Of a stretch of 9,820 nucleotides of DNA, positions 1-5,676 are shown in pieces. Below the pieces are notes generated by a model. It was not told where the DNA came from. It saw only the letters and a list, made by a program, of their open reading frames with translations, and did no database searches. The stretch covers positions 1 through 9,820 of the forward strand of contig JAWLDB010000097.1 in NCBI GenBank assembly GCA_041686915.1. Reading direction: 5' to 3'. How positions within the stretch are numbered: position 1 is the stretch's first letter; every line of letters starts with the position of its first letter. The stretch is from JAWLDB01 sp041686915. Lineage in GTDB: Bacteria; Bacillota; UBA994; UBA5500. A program made the position numbers and the translations under genes.

Positions 1-521
1 GAGCATCCGTACCTGCGGCTATTCCACTCTCTCCAGAACCTGCTATACCCCTCGCGCTCATCGTCATCATCGTCCCGCAGCTGCTTAGGCTGGGATGCCT
101 TATAGTAGGCCTCGATTTGATCGGCAAAGCTAAACACTATATCCCGATACTTCTCTAGAGGCATTTCAACCTCTCTCCCTTGCTCAGTTACCAGTTTAAC
201 CCCGCGCTCGGTTTGCTGGACTGCCCAGTCAATGCCATAGATGCAGCCACGTAATATAACACCATCACCCCACGGACGGAACTCGTGACCGCAGCAGGGC
301 AGCATGTAGTTGCCTAGTTCATCAGGATCGAAATCCACATCCAGAGACATGAGTAAGTGAAAGGCAAAGGCACTCAACGTACCCTCGTAGCGATCTGCAA
401 CCAACTCGTCACCGATTCTTACGGAGACGCTACCATGCAGACAAAGGTCTTTTGGATCGTCCTCTTTGCCGCCTATCCATCCAAGCTCATGTACCTCTAT
501 AACAAACTTCCCTTTATGCAC
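1..521 (-). CDS. Conserved hypothetical protein, C-terminus cut by window edge
   Basis: The reading frame is open from a GTG codon at 521-519 to the left edge without a stop, giving 173 visible residues. The start is set by a near-perfect ribosome binding site, GAGGAGG, seven bases upstream. The protein begins MHKGKFVIEVHELGW and has a Cys/His-containing stretch DLCLHG near residue 25, a central LPCCGHEF, a segment EKYRDIVFSFADQIEAYY, then a run of five aspartates and an aromatic, basic tail (GYSRFWREW). No signal peptide or membrane segment is seen, so it is probably cytoplasmic. I do not recognise a named domain. The pattern (acidic N-terminus, CLHG, CCGH, FW.EW tail) reminds me of uncharacterised Bacillota proteins sometimes found among immunity-like accessory genes, but this is memory, not a search. 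It lies 36 bases after the 253-residue gene and is probably co-transcribed with it. The cysteines might bind metal, which is only a guess. Confidence 0.8.
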   Translation of the reverse strand, partial: MHKGKFVIEVHELGWIGGKEDDPKDLCLHGSVSVRIGDELVADRYEGTLSAFAFHLLMSLDVDFDPDELGNYMLPCCGHEFRPWGDGVILRGCIYGIDWAVQQTERGVKLVTEQGREVEMPLEKYRDIVFSFADQIEAYYKASQPKQLRDDDDDEREGYSRFWREWNSRRYGC

Positions 522-528
522 TAGCTTG

Positions 529-535
529 CCTCCTC
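529..535 (-). promoter_or_regulatory. Ribosome binding site for the GTG-start gene
   Basis: On the minus strand the sequence is GAGGAGG followed by seven bases and GTG. No ATG lies at a suitable distance, so this site decides the start of the left-edge gene and shows that the open frame is genuinely translated. Confidence 0.75.
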
Positions 536-557
536 ATTGATTAACACCCCTACTGGG

Positions 558-1319
558 CTACAGGAGTCTCCATCTCATTTCATAGGCTTTTACCCAGGTA
601 GCCTGATCTAAGGGCTCGTCCTCATCGAGGTTGACATCAGCAAAGAGTATCGTTTCGTCTTCCAAACGAATAGACGCTTCCCAAATCTCCGGGCTATAGT
701 TATCCAGGACAGGATTGACAGTCAAAGCAAGTACACCCTCGAACACAACCTCTATCGGTCGGCTCCAGCAGCTCTCGAATACCATTGATACTTCCCGCAT
801 GTTATGACCACCCATGTGCAAGTTCATCAGTACCGCATCATGGAACCGATTAGTCTCAGCGGACAGCCTATCAACGTCAGCCTTGGTTCTGACATATGTC
901 CAACCTTCCAAGTCTGAGTTAGCCCTGGTAAACTGGCCGAAACACTGGTCATACGGAACGGACGTACCTAGCATCAGCGAAGCAAGTGCCTCAGTTGCCG
1001 AATATAACCACTCATATCCGACGTAGTGGTTGAACTTGGCGTCGCGGTTTTTCCCCTTTACCAGCCTGAGACTGCTCTCTAAGGAGTCACCCGTCTTTTC
1101 TACCCAAGTAACTGGCATCTCACGGTTTATGATGTTTATGTTGACGGGATAAGTAGGGCCACTCTGCGACTTATCAATGCGGTCATACGCTTTTAGGTAG
1201 TCTCCATCTTCTGAGGGGACTAAGACGACATATCTCTCGAACCAACCCTGGTTCAGTATCGCATAGACCTCGGACTTAAAGTATTTACCCGACTCCTGGT
1301 CATACACTCTGACTCTCAT
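558..1319 (-). CDS. Hypothetical protein, 253 aa, possibly immunity-like
   Basis: A complete 253-residue soluble protein with an ATG start. The best ribosome binding site is AAGGTGG, four bases before the ATG, with a further GAAGGAAG just upstream. No signal peptide, membrane helix or catalytic motif is seen. It appears to have two parts: an N-terminal alpha/beta region of about 115 residues, and a C-terminal region from about residue 155 that starts NRFHDAVL and continues with IEVVFEGVLAL, then ILFADVNLDEDE and a final WVKAYEMRWR. The C-terminal pattern (FHD, then a beta-rich segment ending in a WxxA..(L/M)xWR motif) recalls small uncharacterised Bacillota proteins that I associate with immunity-type families; this is a recollection and unverified. 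It precedes the left-edge gene by 36 bases and lies downstream of the MFS-gene terminator, so it should have its own promoter. TTGACT (1390-1385) and TATACT (1380-1375) lie upstream, but they are only four bases apart and do not form one standard promoter. Confidence 0.8.
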   Translation of the reverse strand: MRVRVYDQESGKYFKSEVYAILNQGWFERYVVLVPSEDGDYLKAYDRIDKSQSGPTYPVNINIINREMPVTWVEKTGDSLESSLRLVKGKNRDAKFNHYVGYEWLYSATEALASLMLGTSVPYDQCFGQFTRANSDLEGWTYVRTKADVDRLSAETNRFHDAVLMNLHMGGHNMREVSMVFESCWSRPIEVVFEGVLALTVNPVLDNYSPEIWEASIRLEDETILFADVNLDEDEPLDQATWVKAYEMRWRLL

Positions 1320-1447
1320 GAGCCCACCTTCTTCCTTCCAGTCCGCCTTACCCGCAAGGCTAACAACGCAACCAAGTATATATCAGTCAATTCGTCTAGG
1401 TACTAGCATCCACCTTTAGGCAGGTTGTGCCATATTAAGGAAGGAAA

Positions 1448-1478
1448 TGAGACAGATGGGACTGTCCCATCTGTCTCA
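1448..1478. repeat. Perfect 31-nt palindromic hairpin, REP-like
   Basis: Two perfectly complementary 14-base arms, TGAGACAGATGGGA and TCCCATCTGTCTCA, are separated by the three bases CTG. On the minus strand the stem is followed by TTTCCTTCCTT, so it could act as a second terminator behind the one at 1478-1509. The perfect symmetry, tiny loop and GACAGATGGGA sequence look more like a dispersed repetitive extragenic palindrome (the kind mobilised by Y1/RAYT-type transposases) than an ordinary terminator. I recall similar GGGACAG-type hairpins in clostridial genomes but cannot verify a match. Only one copy is present in this window. Confidence 0.6.
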
Positions 1479-1509
1479 AAACAAAGAGCCTGCCGATGTG
1501 GCAGGCTCT
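1478..1509 (-). terminator. Intrinsic terminator of the GDPD-MFS unit
   Basis: The minus strand shows AGAGCCTGCC, loop ACATC, GGCAGGCTCT, a perfect 10-bp GC-rich stem, followed by TTGTTTT. It begins 30 bases after the MFS stop codon. Its U tract abuts the palindrome at 1448-1478, giving two hairpins in tandem. Confidence 0.85.
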
Positions 1510-1539
1510 CCTGTGTATATGTCTTTCTGGCTTATACGC

Positions 1540-2766
1540 TTAACCTATCGGCGTTGCCTGAGCCCCTTCTCCTCGCCTTACCTTGCGCACGAAGTTCCAG
1601 GCCCCGAGGAAGCAGAGCACTGCTACGGCGAATAAGGTCCGGCGGCCCAGGAGGTCCATTAGAACACCGAAGAAGGGCGGCGATAGGATGGCTGCCAGGG
1701 ATGAGAAGAAGTAATAGAGGCCTGTATAGGTGCCAAGTCGCTGTTCCCCAGCCATGTCCGTCACCATTGGGTAAGAGTTAATGTTGATTGCGGCCCAGAA
1801 GAAGCCAGCGACTATTAGCATGGTGGCAATCAGCGGCAGCGGCTCGATGAACAGGAATGAACCCATGGATATGGCCATGCCGATTACACCGACCTGGATG
1901 GTCCGCCTTCTGCCGTAGCGGGTGGCGATGAACCCGGCGGGAATGGCGAAAGCCAGGAAAGACAGGGACATGAAGCCTAGATAGAAGGCTGCCTGCCCGG
2001 GGTCCATCTGCCAGACTTCTGTACCGTATATGGTGAAGAAGGCTTCGACACCGCTGAACCCAGCAAACCAGAGGAAGATGGCGAAAAAGAGGTTGCGCTC
2101 CGAGCCTTCGCTATCGAGCATAATCTCGCGCATGGACTGCAGGATGCCCGTCCCCTTTTCCTCGGCCGCAGCTTCCTGCTGCCCAGGCTGCTCCTTGATG
2201 AACCGGTAGAGCGCGTAAGCGGCTCCGACCATCAGCACGCTGGTAGCGAGGAAAGGTAAGGCTGCCGACTGCCTATAGAGCTGCGAGAACCCGAAGTAGG
2301 CCAGCAGCGCTCCGAGACCACCCATCAGGTTGATAACTCCGTTCGCCTTGCTCCTGAGCTCGGAGGGGGTCATATCTGGCATTAGAGCGACGGTTGGGGC
2401 ACGGAAGACAGCCATGGCCACATTCATCACGAACACTACTAGCAGGAGAGGAACTAGCAAGGTGCGTACCATGGGGATGAGGATAAAAGCAGCAGCAGCC
2501 ACCGGGGTAGCGAAGATGATGTAGGGCATACGCCGCCCGTACTTGTTCCAGGTCTTATCGGACAGGGCGCCAAAAAACGGCTGCAGGGTAATGGCTGCAA
2601 TGTTATCCAGGGTAAGCAGCGCACCCACGATTAGACTAGAGAAGCGCCAGTCAGCGAAGATGTCTCGCAGGAAGATAGGAACATACGAGTTATATACTGA
2701 CCAGGCTAAGGAAATGGCAAAGAAGCCAAGCCCTAGGATGAAGGTTTTGCGGTAGTTCAGCTTCAT
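1540..2766 (-). CDS. MFS transporter, sugar/SLC45-GPH-like
   Basis: A 408-residue integral membrane protein of the major facilitator superfamily, predicted to act as a secondary transporter in the cytoplasmic membrane. About twelve hydrophobic segments are visible, in two halves joined by a polar, charged loop at roughly residues 190-225. The loop between helices 2 and 3 carries a motif-A-like signature, FGALSDKTWNKYGRRMP (65-81); the equivalent in the second half is ATRYGRRR (281-288). The extended SDKTW.KYGRR.P form and the PDMTPSELRSKANG stretch (130-143) resemble the sucrose/SLC45 and glycoside-pentoside-hexuronide branch rather than drug exporters. Length is normal for the superfamily. 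The start ATG overlaps the stop of the upstream phosphodiesterase gene (ATGA), with GGGAGG seven bases before it, so translation is probably coupled. Given that partner, glycerol phosphate esters, glycerol or a sugar are all possible substrates; the sequence does not decide. Confidence 0.85.
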   Translation of the reverse strand: MKLNYRKTFILGLGFFAISLAWSVYNSYVPIFLRDIFADWRFSSLIVGALLTLDNIAAITLQPFFGALSDKTWNKYGRRMPYIIFATPVAAAAFILIPMVRTLLVPLLLVVFVMNVAMAVFRAPTVALMPDMTPSELRSKANGVINLMGGLGALLAYFGFSQLYRQSAALPFLATSVLMVGAAYALYRFIKEQPGQQEAAAEEKGTGILQSMREIMLDSEGSERNLFFAIFLWFAGFSGVEAFFTIYGTEVWQMDPGQAAFYLGFMSLSFLAFAIPAGFIATRYGRRRTIQVGVIGMAISMGSFLFIEPLPLIATMLIVAGFFWAAININSYPMVTDMAGEQRLGTYTGLYYFFSSLAAILSPPFFGVLMDLLGRRTLFAVAVLCFLGAWNFVRKVRRGEGAQATPIG

Positions 2767-3494
2767 TTTGGTACCTCCCTGCGTAACTCGAGTACTAGAT
2801 CTGGACGGTTAGTGATGATGGCGTCAACCTTGGCAGCAAGCAACGCCTTTACATCCTCGGGGCGGTCAACGGTAAAGGGTCGGATGGCCAGGCCATGCTG
2901 ACGCGCTCCCTGCACAATCTCGGGTATGATGGTCGGATAGAACGGGTGCAACGCCTGCGCCTTCAGGTGCTTGGCGTACAGCCATGGATCTACCATCCCT
3001 TCCATGTAGAGCACACCTAGCTCGATGTCAGGATCAAGGGTGCGCATGTCCCGCAGGGCGAAATGGTTGAAGGACGAGACAATTACTCGCTGGCGCATGT
3101 TGAAGCGTGCTACCAGGTCGAGCACAGCTTGCTCTAGACCAGGGTAATGCACCAGGCCGCTTTTTAGCTCGACGTTCAGCTGCAGCTCGTTGTGAGTGAG
3201 CAGTTCCAACACTTCGCTCAGTAGAGGTACCTTCTGGCCTGCGTACTCGGCGTCAAACCAGGCGCCGGCGTCGAGCTTGCGCAGCTCAGCCAGTGTATAA
3301 TCTTTGACCCAACCGACTCCGTCGGTGGTGCGGTTTACCTTTTCATCGTGGATCACCACGACCTGCCCGTCGCGAGTCATCTGCACATCCAGCTCGAATC
3401 CTTCGGCTCCGGCCTTCAGTGCTGCTTGAAACGCAGCCAGGGTATTCTCGGGTGCAGTCGCGGAGAAGCCGCGGTGAGCAAATACTTTTGGCAT
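2763..3494 (-). CDS. Glycerophosphodiester phosphodiesterase
   Basis: Hydrolyses glycerophosphodiesters (deacylated phospholipid head groups) to sn-glycerol 3-phosphate and an alcohol; family GDPD with a TIM-barrel fold. With the chosen start it is 243 residues, typical for the short cytoplasmic bacterial form, and has no signal peptide. The family signature is complete: HRG (7-9) and the PENT motif (15-18), metal ligands E34 and D36 in FELDVQMT, H49-D50 in VVIHDE, and E109/K111 in LNVELK. The C-terminal TVDRPED and IITNRPD are also typical. The frame stays open to 3632, but that would add 46 residues encoded across the terminator at 3543-3571; the ATG at 3494 starts exactly at the conserved MPKVFAHRGF and has GGGGGTGG four bases upstream. 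It overlaps the downstream MFS gene by four bases. Together they suggest uptake and breakdown of a phosphodiester or a related glycerol compound. Confidence 0.92.
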   Translation of the reverse strand: MPKVFAHRGFSATAPENTLAAFQAALKAGAEGFELDVQMTRDGQVVVIHDEKVNRTTDGVGWVKDYTLAELRKLDAGAWFDAEYAGQKVPLLSEVLELLTHNELQLNVELKSGLVHYPGLEQAVLDLVARFNMRQRVIVSSFNHFALRDMRTLDPDIELGVLYMEGMVDPWLYAKHLKAQALHPFYPTIIPEIVQGARQHGLAIRPFTVDRPEDVKALLAAKVDAIITNRPDLVLELRREVPK

Positions 3495-3498
3495 ATAT

Positions 3499-3506
3499 CC
3501 ACCCCC
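3499..3506 (-). promoter_or_regulatory. Ribosome binding site deciding the GDPD start
   Basis: GGGGGTGG on the minus strand lies four bases before the ATG at 3494. It supports the short GDPD start over the in-frame ATG at 3518, whose only purine-rich sequence (AAAGGA) is two bases away and too close. Confidence 0.6.
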
Positions 3507-3542
3507 GTTAGTATCCATATTCCTTTGTTGGGCGTTGGAGAG

Positions 3543-3571
3543 CAAAAAACCTGCCTGAGCGGCAGGTTTTT
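3543..3571 (-). terminator. Intrinsic terminator after the ArsC-like gene
   Basis: An 11-bp perfect stem, AAAAACCTGCC and GGCAGGTTTTT, with loop GCTCA on the minus strand, ends in a run of six T. It begins five bases after the stop of the ArsC-like gene. The symmetric A and T flanks mean it could also work for plus-strand transcripts, but no plus-strand gene is near. It shares the core CCTGCC/GGCAGG with the terminator at 1478-1509. Confidence 0.88.
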
Positions 3572-3576
3572 GTTGT

Positions 3577-3960
3577 TTACACCCTAGTCGGCGGGGCGTC
3601 TGCCCGGGCCAGGGCGGTGATGGCGCCTTCACGGTAGCCGACCACGATACGTGCTCCGTCAGTTAGCAGGGGGCAGCGCAGCATCTCCGGGAAGTTGCTG
3701 AGTACGTTCAGCAGGCCGTCGTGCTCTCTGGATAGTTCCTCGATATCTGCTGCTTGGGCTGCATCGCCCTGTTCGGCAAACAGTGCCAGGATACCGTCAG
3801 GCAGGCGGCTGGCAAACTTGTAGATCTCCTCTTCTGAGGGAGGGTTGGCCAGCAGGTCTTTCTCCTGGTACTCGGCCCCGAGGTTATCCAGCAGGCTCTT
3901 GACCTTGCGGCATTCCAGGCAATCCGGGCGGGTATAAAAGATAAGTGGACTCAAAAGCAA
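3577..3960 (-). CDS. ArsC/Spx-family thioredoxin-fold protein
   Basis: About 127 residues. The N-terminus SPLIFYTRPDCLECRKVKSLLD is a thioredoxin-fold start with a CxxC pair in the position of the redox cysteine of Spx, YffB/ArsC-type arsenate reductases and glutaredoxins. The C-terminal half has NFPEMLRCPLL followed by a DGARIVVGYRE stretch, the counterpart of the ArsC/Spx region with the conserved arginine and cis-proline. There is no membrane segment. Family membership fits length (115-130 aa) and layout, but the middle is divergent, so redox regulator, reductase or unknown are all open. Three TTG codons (3966, 3960, 3954) could start it and no ATG is available. The 3960 codon is six bases after AAAGGGG, while 3954 gives the natural beginning MSPLIFYT. 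The ribosome binding site lies inside the stem of the glyS terminator, so expression probably depends on read-through or on opening that stem. It is 48 bases from glyS and ends at its own terminator. Confidence 0.8.
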   Translation of the reverse strand: MLLSPLIFYTRPDCLECRKVKSLLDNLGAEYQEKDLLANPPSEEEIYKFASRLPDGILALFAEQGDAAQAADIEELSREHDGLLNVLSNFPEMLRCPLLTDGARIVVGYREGAITALARADAPPTRV

Positions 3961-3994
3961 AAGCAACCCCTTTCCGTCAGCCGGAAAGGAGTTG
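3952..3994 (-). terminator. Intrinsic terminator of glyS overlapping the next gene's start
   Basis: On the minus strand CAACTCCTTTCCG, loop GCTGA, CGGAAAGGGGTTG form a 13-bp stem with one G-U wobble, followed by CTTTTGCTTTTG. It begins 13 bases after the glyS stop. The right arm contains AAAGGGG, the likely ribosome binding site of the ArsC-like gene, and the U tract contains its candidate TTG start codons. The U tract is interrupted (CTTTTGCTTTTG), so termination may be partial. Confidence 0.75.
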
Positions 3995-4002
3995 CCGGCT
4001 GA
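3977..4002 (-). promoter_or_regulatory. Alternative hairpin competing with the glyS terminator
   Basis: TCAGCCGG and CCGGCTGA (8 bp, perfect) enclose the ten bases CAACTCCTTT on the minus strand. This stem uses bases of the terminator's left arm and loop, and holds the rest of the left arm in its loop, so the two structures are mutually exclusive. It would be transcribed first. This is the geometry of an antiterminator, but no ligand domain or leader peptide is seen, and chance is possible. Confidence 0.35.
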
Positions 4003-4007
4003 CCAGA

Positions 4008-5399
4008 TTAACCTAGTCTTACCTTCTCCTGCAGATATGCAGCTAATTCAGCGATGGGTAACCTGACCTGCTCCATGCTGTCGCGGTCGCGAACGGTGAC
4101 GGCCTGGTCTTCCAAAGAGTCAAAGTCGAAGGTGACGCAGTACGGTGTGCCGATCTCATCCTGACGGCGGTAGCGCTTGCCGATGCTGCCAGACTCGTCG
4201 TAGTCGGCTACGAACTGTTTGCGCAGTTGGTCGTAGAGCGCAAATGCAGGCTCGCTCAGCTTCTTGCTCAGCGGCAGAATAGCCACTTTGTAAGGAGCGA
4301 TAGCCGGGTGCAGGTGCAGCACGGTGCGTACGTCGCCAGGAGCAATTTCCTGCTCCTCGTAAGCGTCTACTAGCAGAGAGAGCAGCAGGCGCTCTACGCC
4401 GAGAGAGGGCTCGATGCAGTAAGGCACATAGCGCTCGTTGGTCTCTGGGTCGAGGTAGCTCATGTCTTCACCGGAAACGGCCTGATGAGCCTTCAGGTCA
4501 AAGTCGGTGCGGTCAGCAATGCCCCAGAGCTCGCCCCAACCGAAGGGGAACTCGTACTCTACGTCGGTGGTAGCGTTACTGTAGTGGGACAGCTCTTCCT
4601 GGTCATGGTCGCGCAGGCGCAGGTGGTCTTCCCGCATACCGATGGAGAGCAGCCAGTTCTTACAGAAGTTGCGCCAGTACTCAAACCACTTCAGGTCTTC
4701 ACCCGGCTTGCAGAAGAACTCGAGCTCCATTTGCTCGAACTCGCGCGTACGGAAGATGAAGTTACCTGGCGTAATCTCGTTACGGAAGGACTTGCCGATC
4801 TGGCCGATACCAAACGGCATCTTCTTACGGGTGGTGCGCATCACGTTTTTGAAGTTTACGAAGATACCCTGAGCCGTTTCTGGGCGTAGGTAGATCTCTG
4901 CCTTGCTGTCTTCAGTTACACCCTGGAAGGTCTTAAACATCAGGTTGAACTGACGGATATCTGTGAAGTTCTTGGCACCGCATTTCGGGCAGACAATTGC
5001 CTTCTCGTCGATGATCTGCTTGAGCTGTTCGTTGCTTACGCCCTCCACATGCATCTGCTCGTTGTTCTCTGCACCCCAACCCTCTATTAGATGGTCTGCA
5101 CGGTAGCGGGAGCGGCACTCACGGCAATCGAGCAGCGGGTCGGCGAAGTTGCCTAGATGGCCGGAAGCCACCCAGGTCTGCGGGTTCATCAGGATGGAAG
5201 CGTCCAAGCCTACGTTGTATGGGGACTCTTGCACGAATTTCTGCCACCAGGCGCGCTTGATGTTGTTCTTCATCTCAACGCCAAGGGGGCCGTAGTCCCA
5301 GGTGTTGGCCAGGCCGCCGTAGATCTCGGAGCCGGCGAAGATGAAGCCTCTGGTCTTGCATAGGGCGACTAGTTTGTCCATGGTCACGCGTTCTGCCAT
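4008..5399 (-). CDS. glyS: Glycyl-tRNA synthetase, single-chain (alpha2) type
   Basis: Charges tRNA-Gly with glycine using ATP; cytoplasmic class II aminoacyl-tRNA synthetase. At 463 residues it is the homodimeric form also called GlyQS, not the bacterial alpha2/beta2 two-subunit enzyme. Visible order: N-terminal catalytic part with TWDYGPLGVEMKNN (33-46, motif 1 region), an insertion with two CxxC pairs (C92/C95 and C137/C140) that likely bind zinc, RPETAQGIF (172-180), motif 2 FRNEI through FRTREFEQMELEFF (205-229), and motif 3 GVERLLL (334-340). The anticodon-binding domain follows from about residue 365 to the end. The ATG start has AAGGAGGT eight bases upstream (5415-5408). Expression is controlled by the glycine T-box in the leader: uncharged tRNA-Gly stabilises the antiterminator and lets transcription continue. 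The gene is complete, with no missing motif. Confidence 0.97.
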   Translation of the reverse strand: MAERVTMDKLVALCKTRGFIFAGSEIYGGLANTWDYGPLGVEMKNNIKRAWWQKFVQESPYNVGLDASILMNPQTWVASGHLGNFADPLLDCRECRSRYRADHLIEGWGAENNEQMHVEGVSNEQLKQIIDEKAIVCPKCGAKNFTDIRQFNLMFKTFQGVTEDSKAEIYLRPETAQGIFVNFKNVMRTTRKKMPFGIGQIGKSFRNEITPGNFIFRTREFEQMELEFFCKPGEDLKWFEYWRNFCKNWLLSIGMREDHLRLRDHDQEELSHYSNATTDVEYEFPFGWGELWGIADRTDFDLKAHQAVSGEDMSYLDPETNERYVPYCIEPSLGVERLLLSLLVDAYEEQEIAPGDVRTVLHLHPAIAPYKVAILPLSKKLSEPAFALYDQLRKQFVADYDESGSIGKRYRRQDEIGTPYCVTFDFDSLEDQAVTVRDRDSMEQVRLPIAELAAYLQEKVRLG

Positions 5400-5420
5400 T
5401 TTGATTTACCTCCTTGAGAG

Positions 5421-5470
5421 TAAAATAAAACAGGCCTTAATCCCCTAAAGATAAGGGACGAAAGGCCTGT
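5421..5470 (-). terminator. T-box-regulated terminator of the glyS leader
   Basis: ACAGGCCTT (5470-5462) pairs with AAGGCCTGT (5438-5430), with an inner CCCT/AGGG extension, followed by TTTTATTTTA-type sequence on the minus strand. It shares the CGTCCCTT bases with the antiterminator, so the two folds exclude each other. It also lies in the path of any read-through from the Nudix operon. Confidence 0.9.
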
Positions 5471-5641
5471 CAGCTTCCGCGGTTCCACCCTTGTTGGTCT
5501 GCCAGTTTAGGCAAACCCACCTTGATTACAACCTGAACTCTGGAGCGCCCCTACCCTTGTTGGCACCGGGCTTGCACCTTCCCCGGCTCGCTAAGACCGC
5601 ACTTAGGTATTCCTCTCCGTCATCGCTCTATGTAGTTGTTG
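5421..5641 (-). promoter_or_regulatory. T-box riboswitch, glycine, upstream of glyS
   Basis: The leader carries the conserved T-box sequence AAGGGTGGAACCGCGG (5492-5477). The antiterminator can be drawn in full: AAGGG pairs with CCCUU (5457-5453), GCGGAA with UUUCGU (5463-5458), leaving the seven-base bulge UGGAACC that binds the tRNA acceptor end. UGGA complements UCCA, and U is the discriminator base of bacterial tRNA-Gly, which supports glycine specificity. Stem III is GGTTTGCC with GGCAGACC (5517-5496). Stem I contains the distal AGCGAGCCGGGGA...GGTGCAAGCCCGG signature and a basal GAGCG/CGCTC helix; a GGC glycine codon at 5549-5547 next to that helix is the best specifier candidate. Only about 25 bases separate stems I and III, so stem II is absent, as in the known glyQS class. 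The 5' end is inferred from the promoter. Confidence 0.93.
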
Positions 5642-5647
5642 CCAATA

Positions 5648-5676
5648 ATTCTAGCAGTCTAAAAACCCTAAGTCAA
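5648..5676 (-). promoter_or_regulatory. Sigma-A promoter of glyS
   Basis: The minus strand has TTGACT (5676-5671), a 17-base spacer and TAGAAT (5653-5648), preceded by TGC as a possible extended -10. Transcription should begin near 5641, which matches the start expected for T-box stem I. The -35 box and the start of the spacer lie in the last codons of the Nudix gene. Confidence 0.85.

Noticed and set aside
58..78. Short tandem-like repeat of tcatcg units
   Set aside because: It is the codon run for consecutive aspartates in the left-edge protein, not a CRISPR or satellite.
1375..1390. TTGACT and TATACT upstream of the 253-aa gene
   Set aside because: The two hexamers are four bases apart, so they cannot be -35 and -10 of the same promoter; one may be part of a promoter but the partner element is not convincing.
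1425..1781. Plus-strand open frames over the MFS terminator
   Set aside because: They run through the palindrome and terminator into antisense of a clear transporter gene and translate to low-complexity Arg/Pro/Leu sequence.
3495..3545. Possible promoter between the terminator and the GDPD gene
   Set aside because: Candidate hexamers (TTGCTC, GATACT) are weak and wrongly spaced.
3495..3632. N-terminal extension of the GDPD gene
   Set aside because: The extra 46 residues are encoded by a terminator hairpin and by sequence opposite the preceding gene's end; the conserved family start and ribosome binding site are at 3494.
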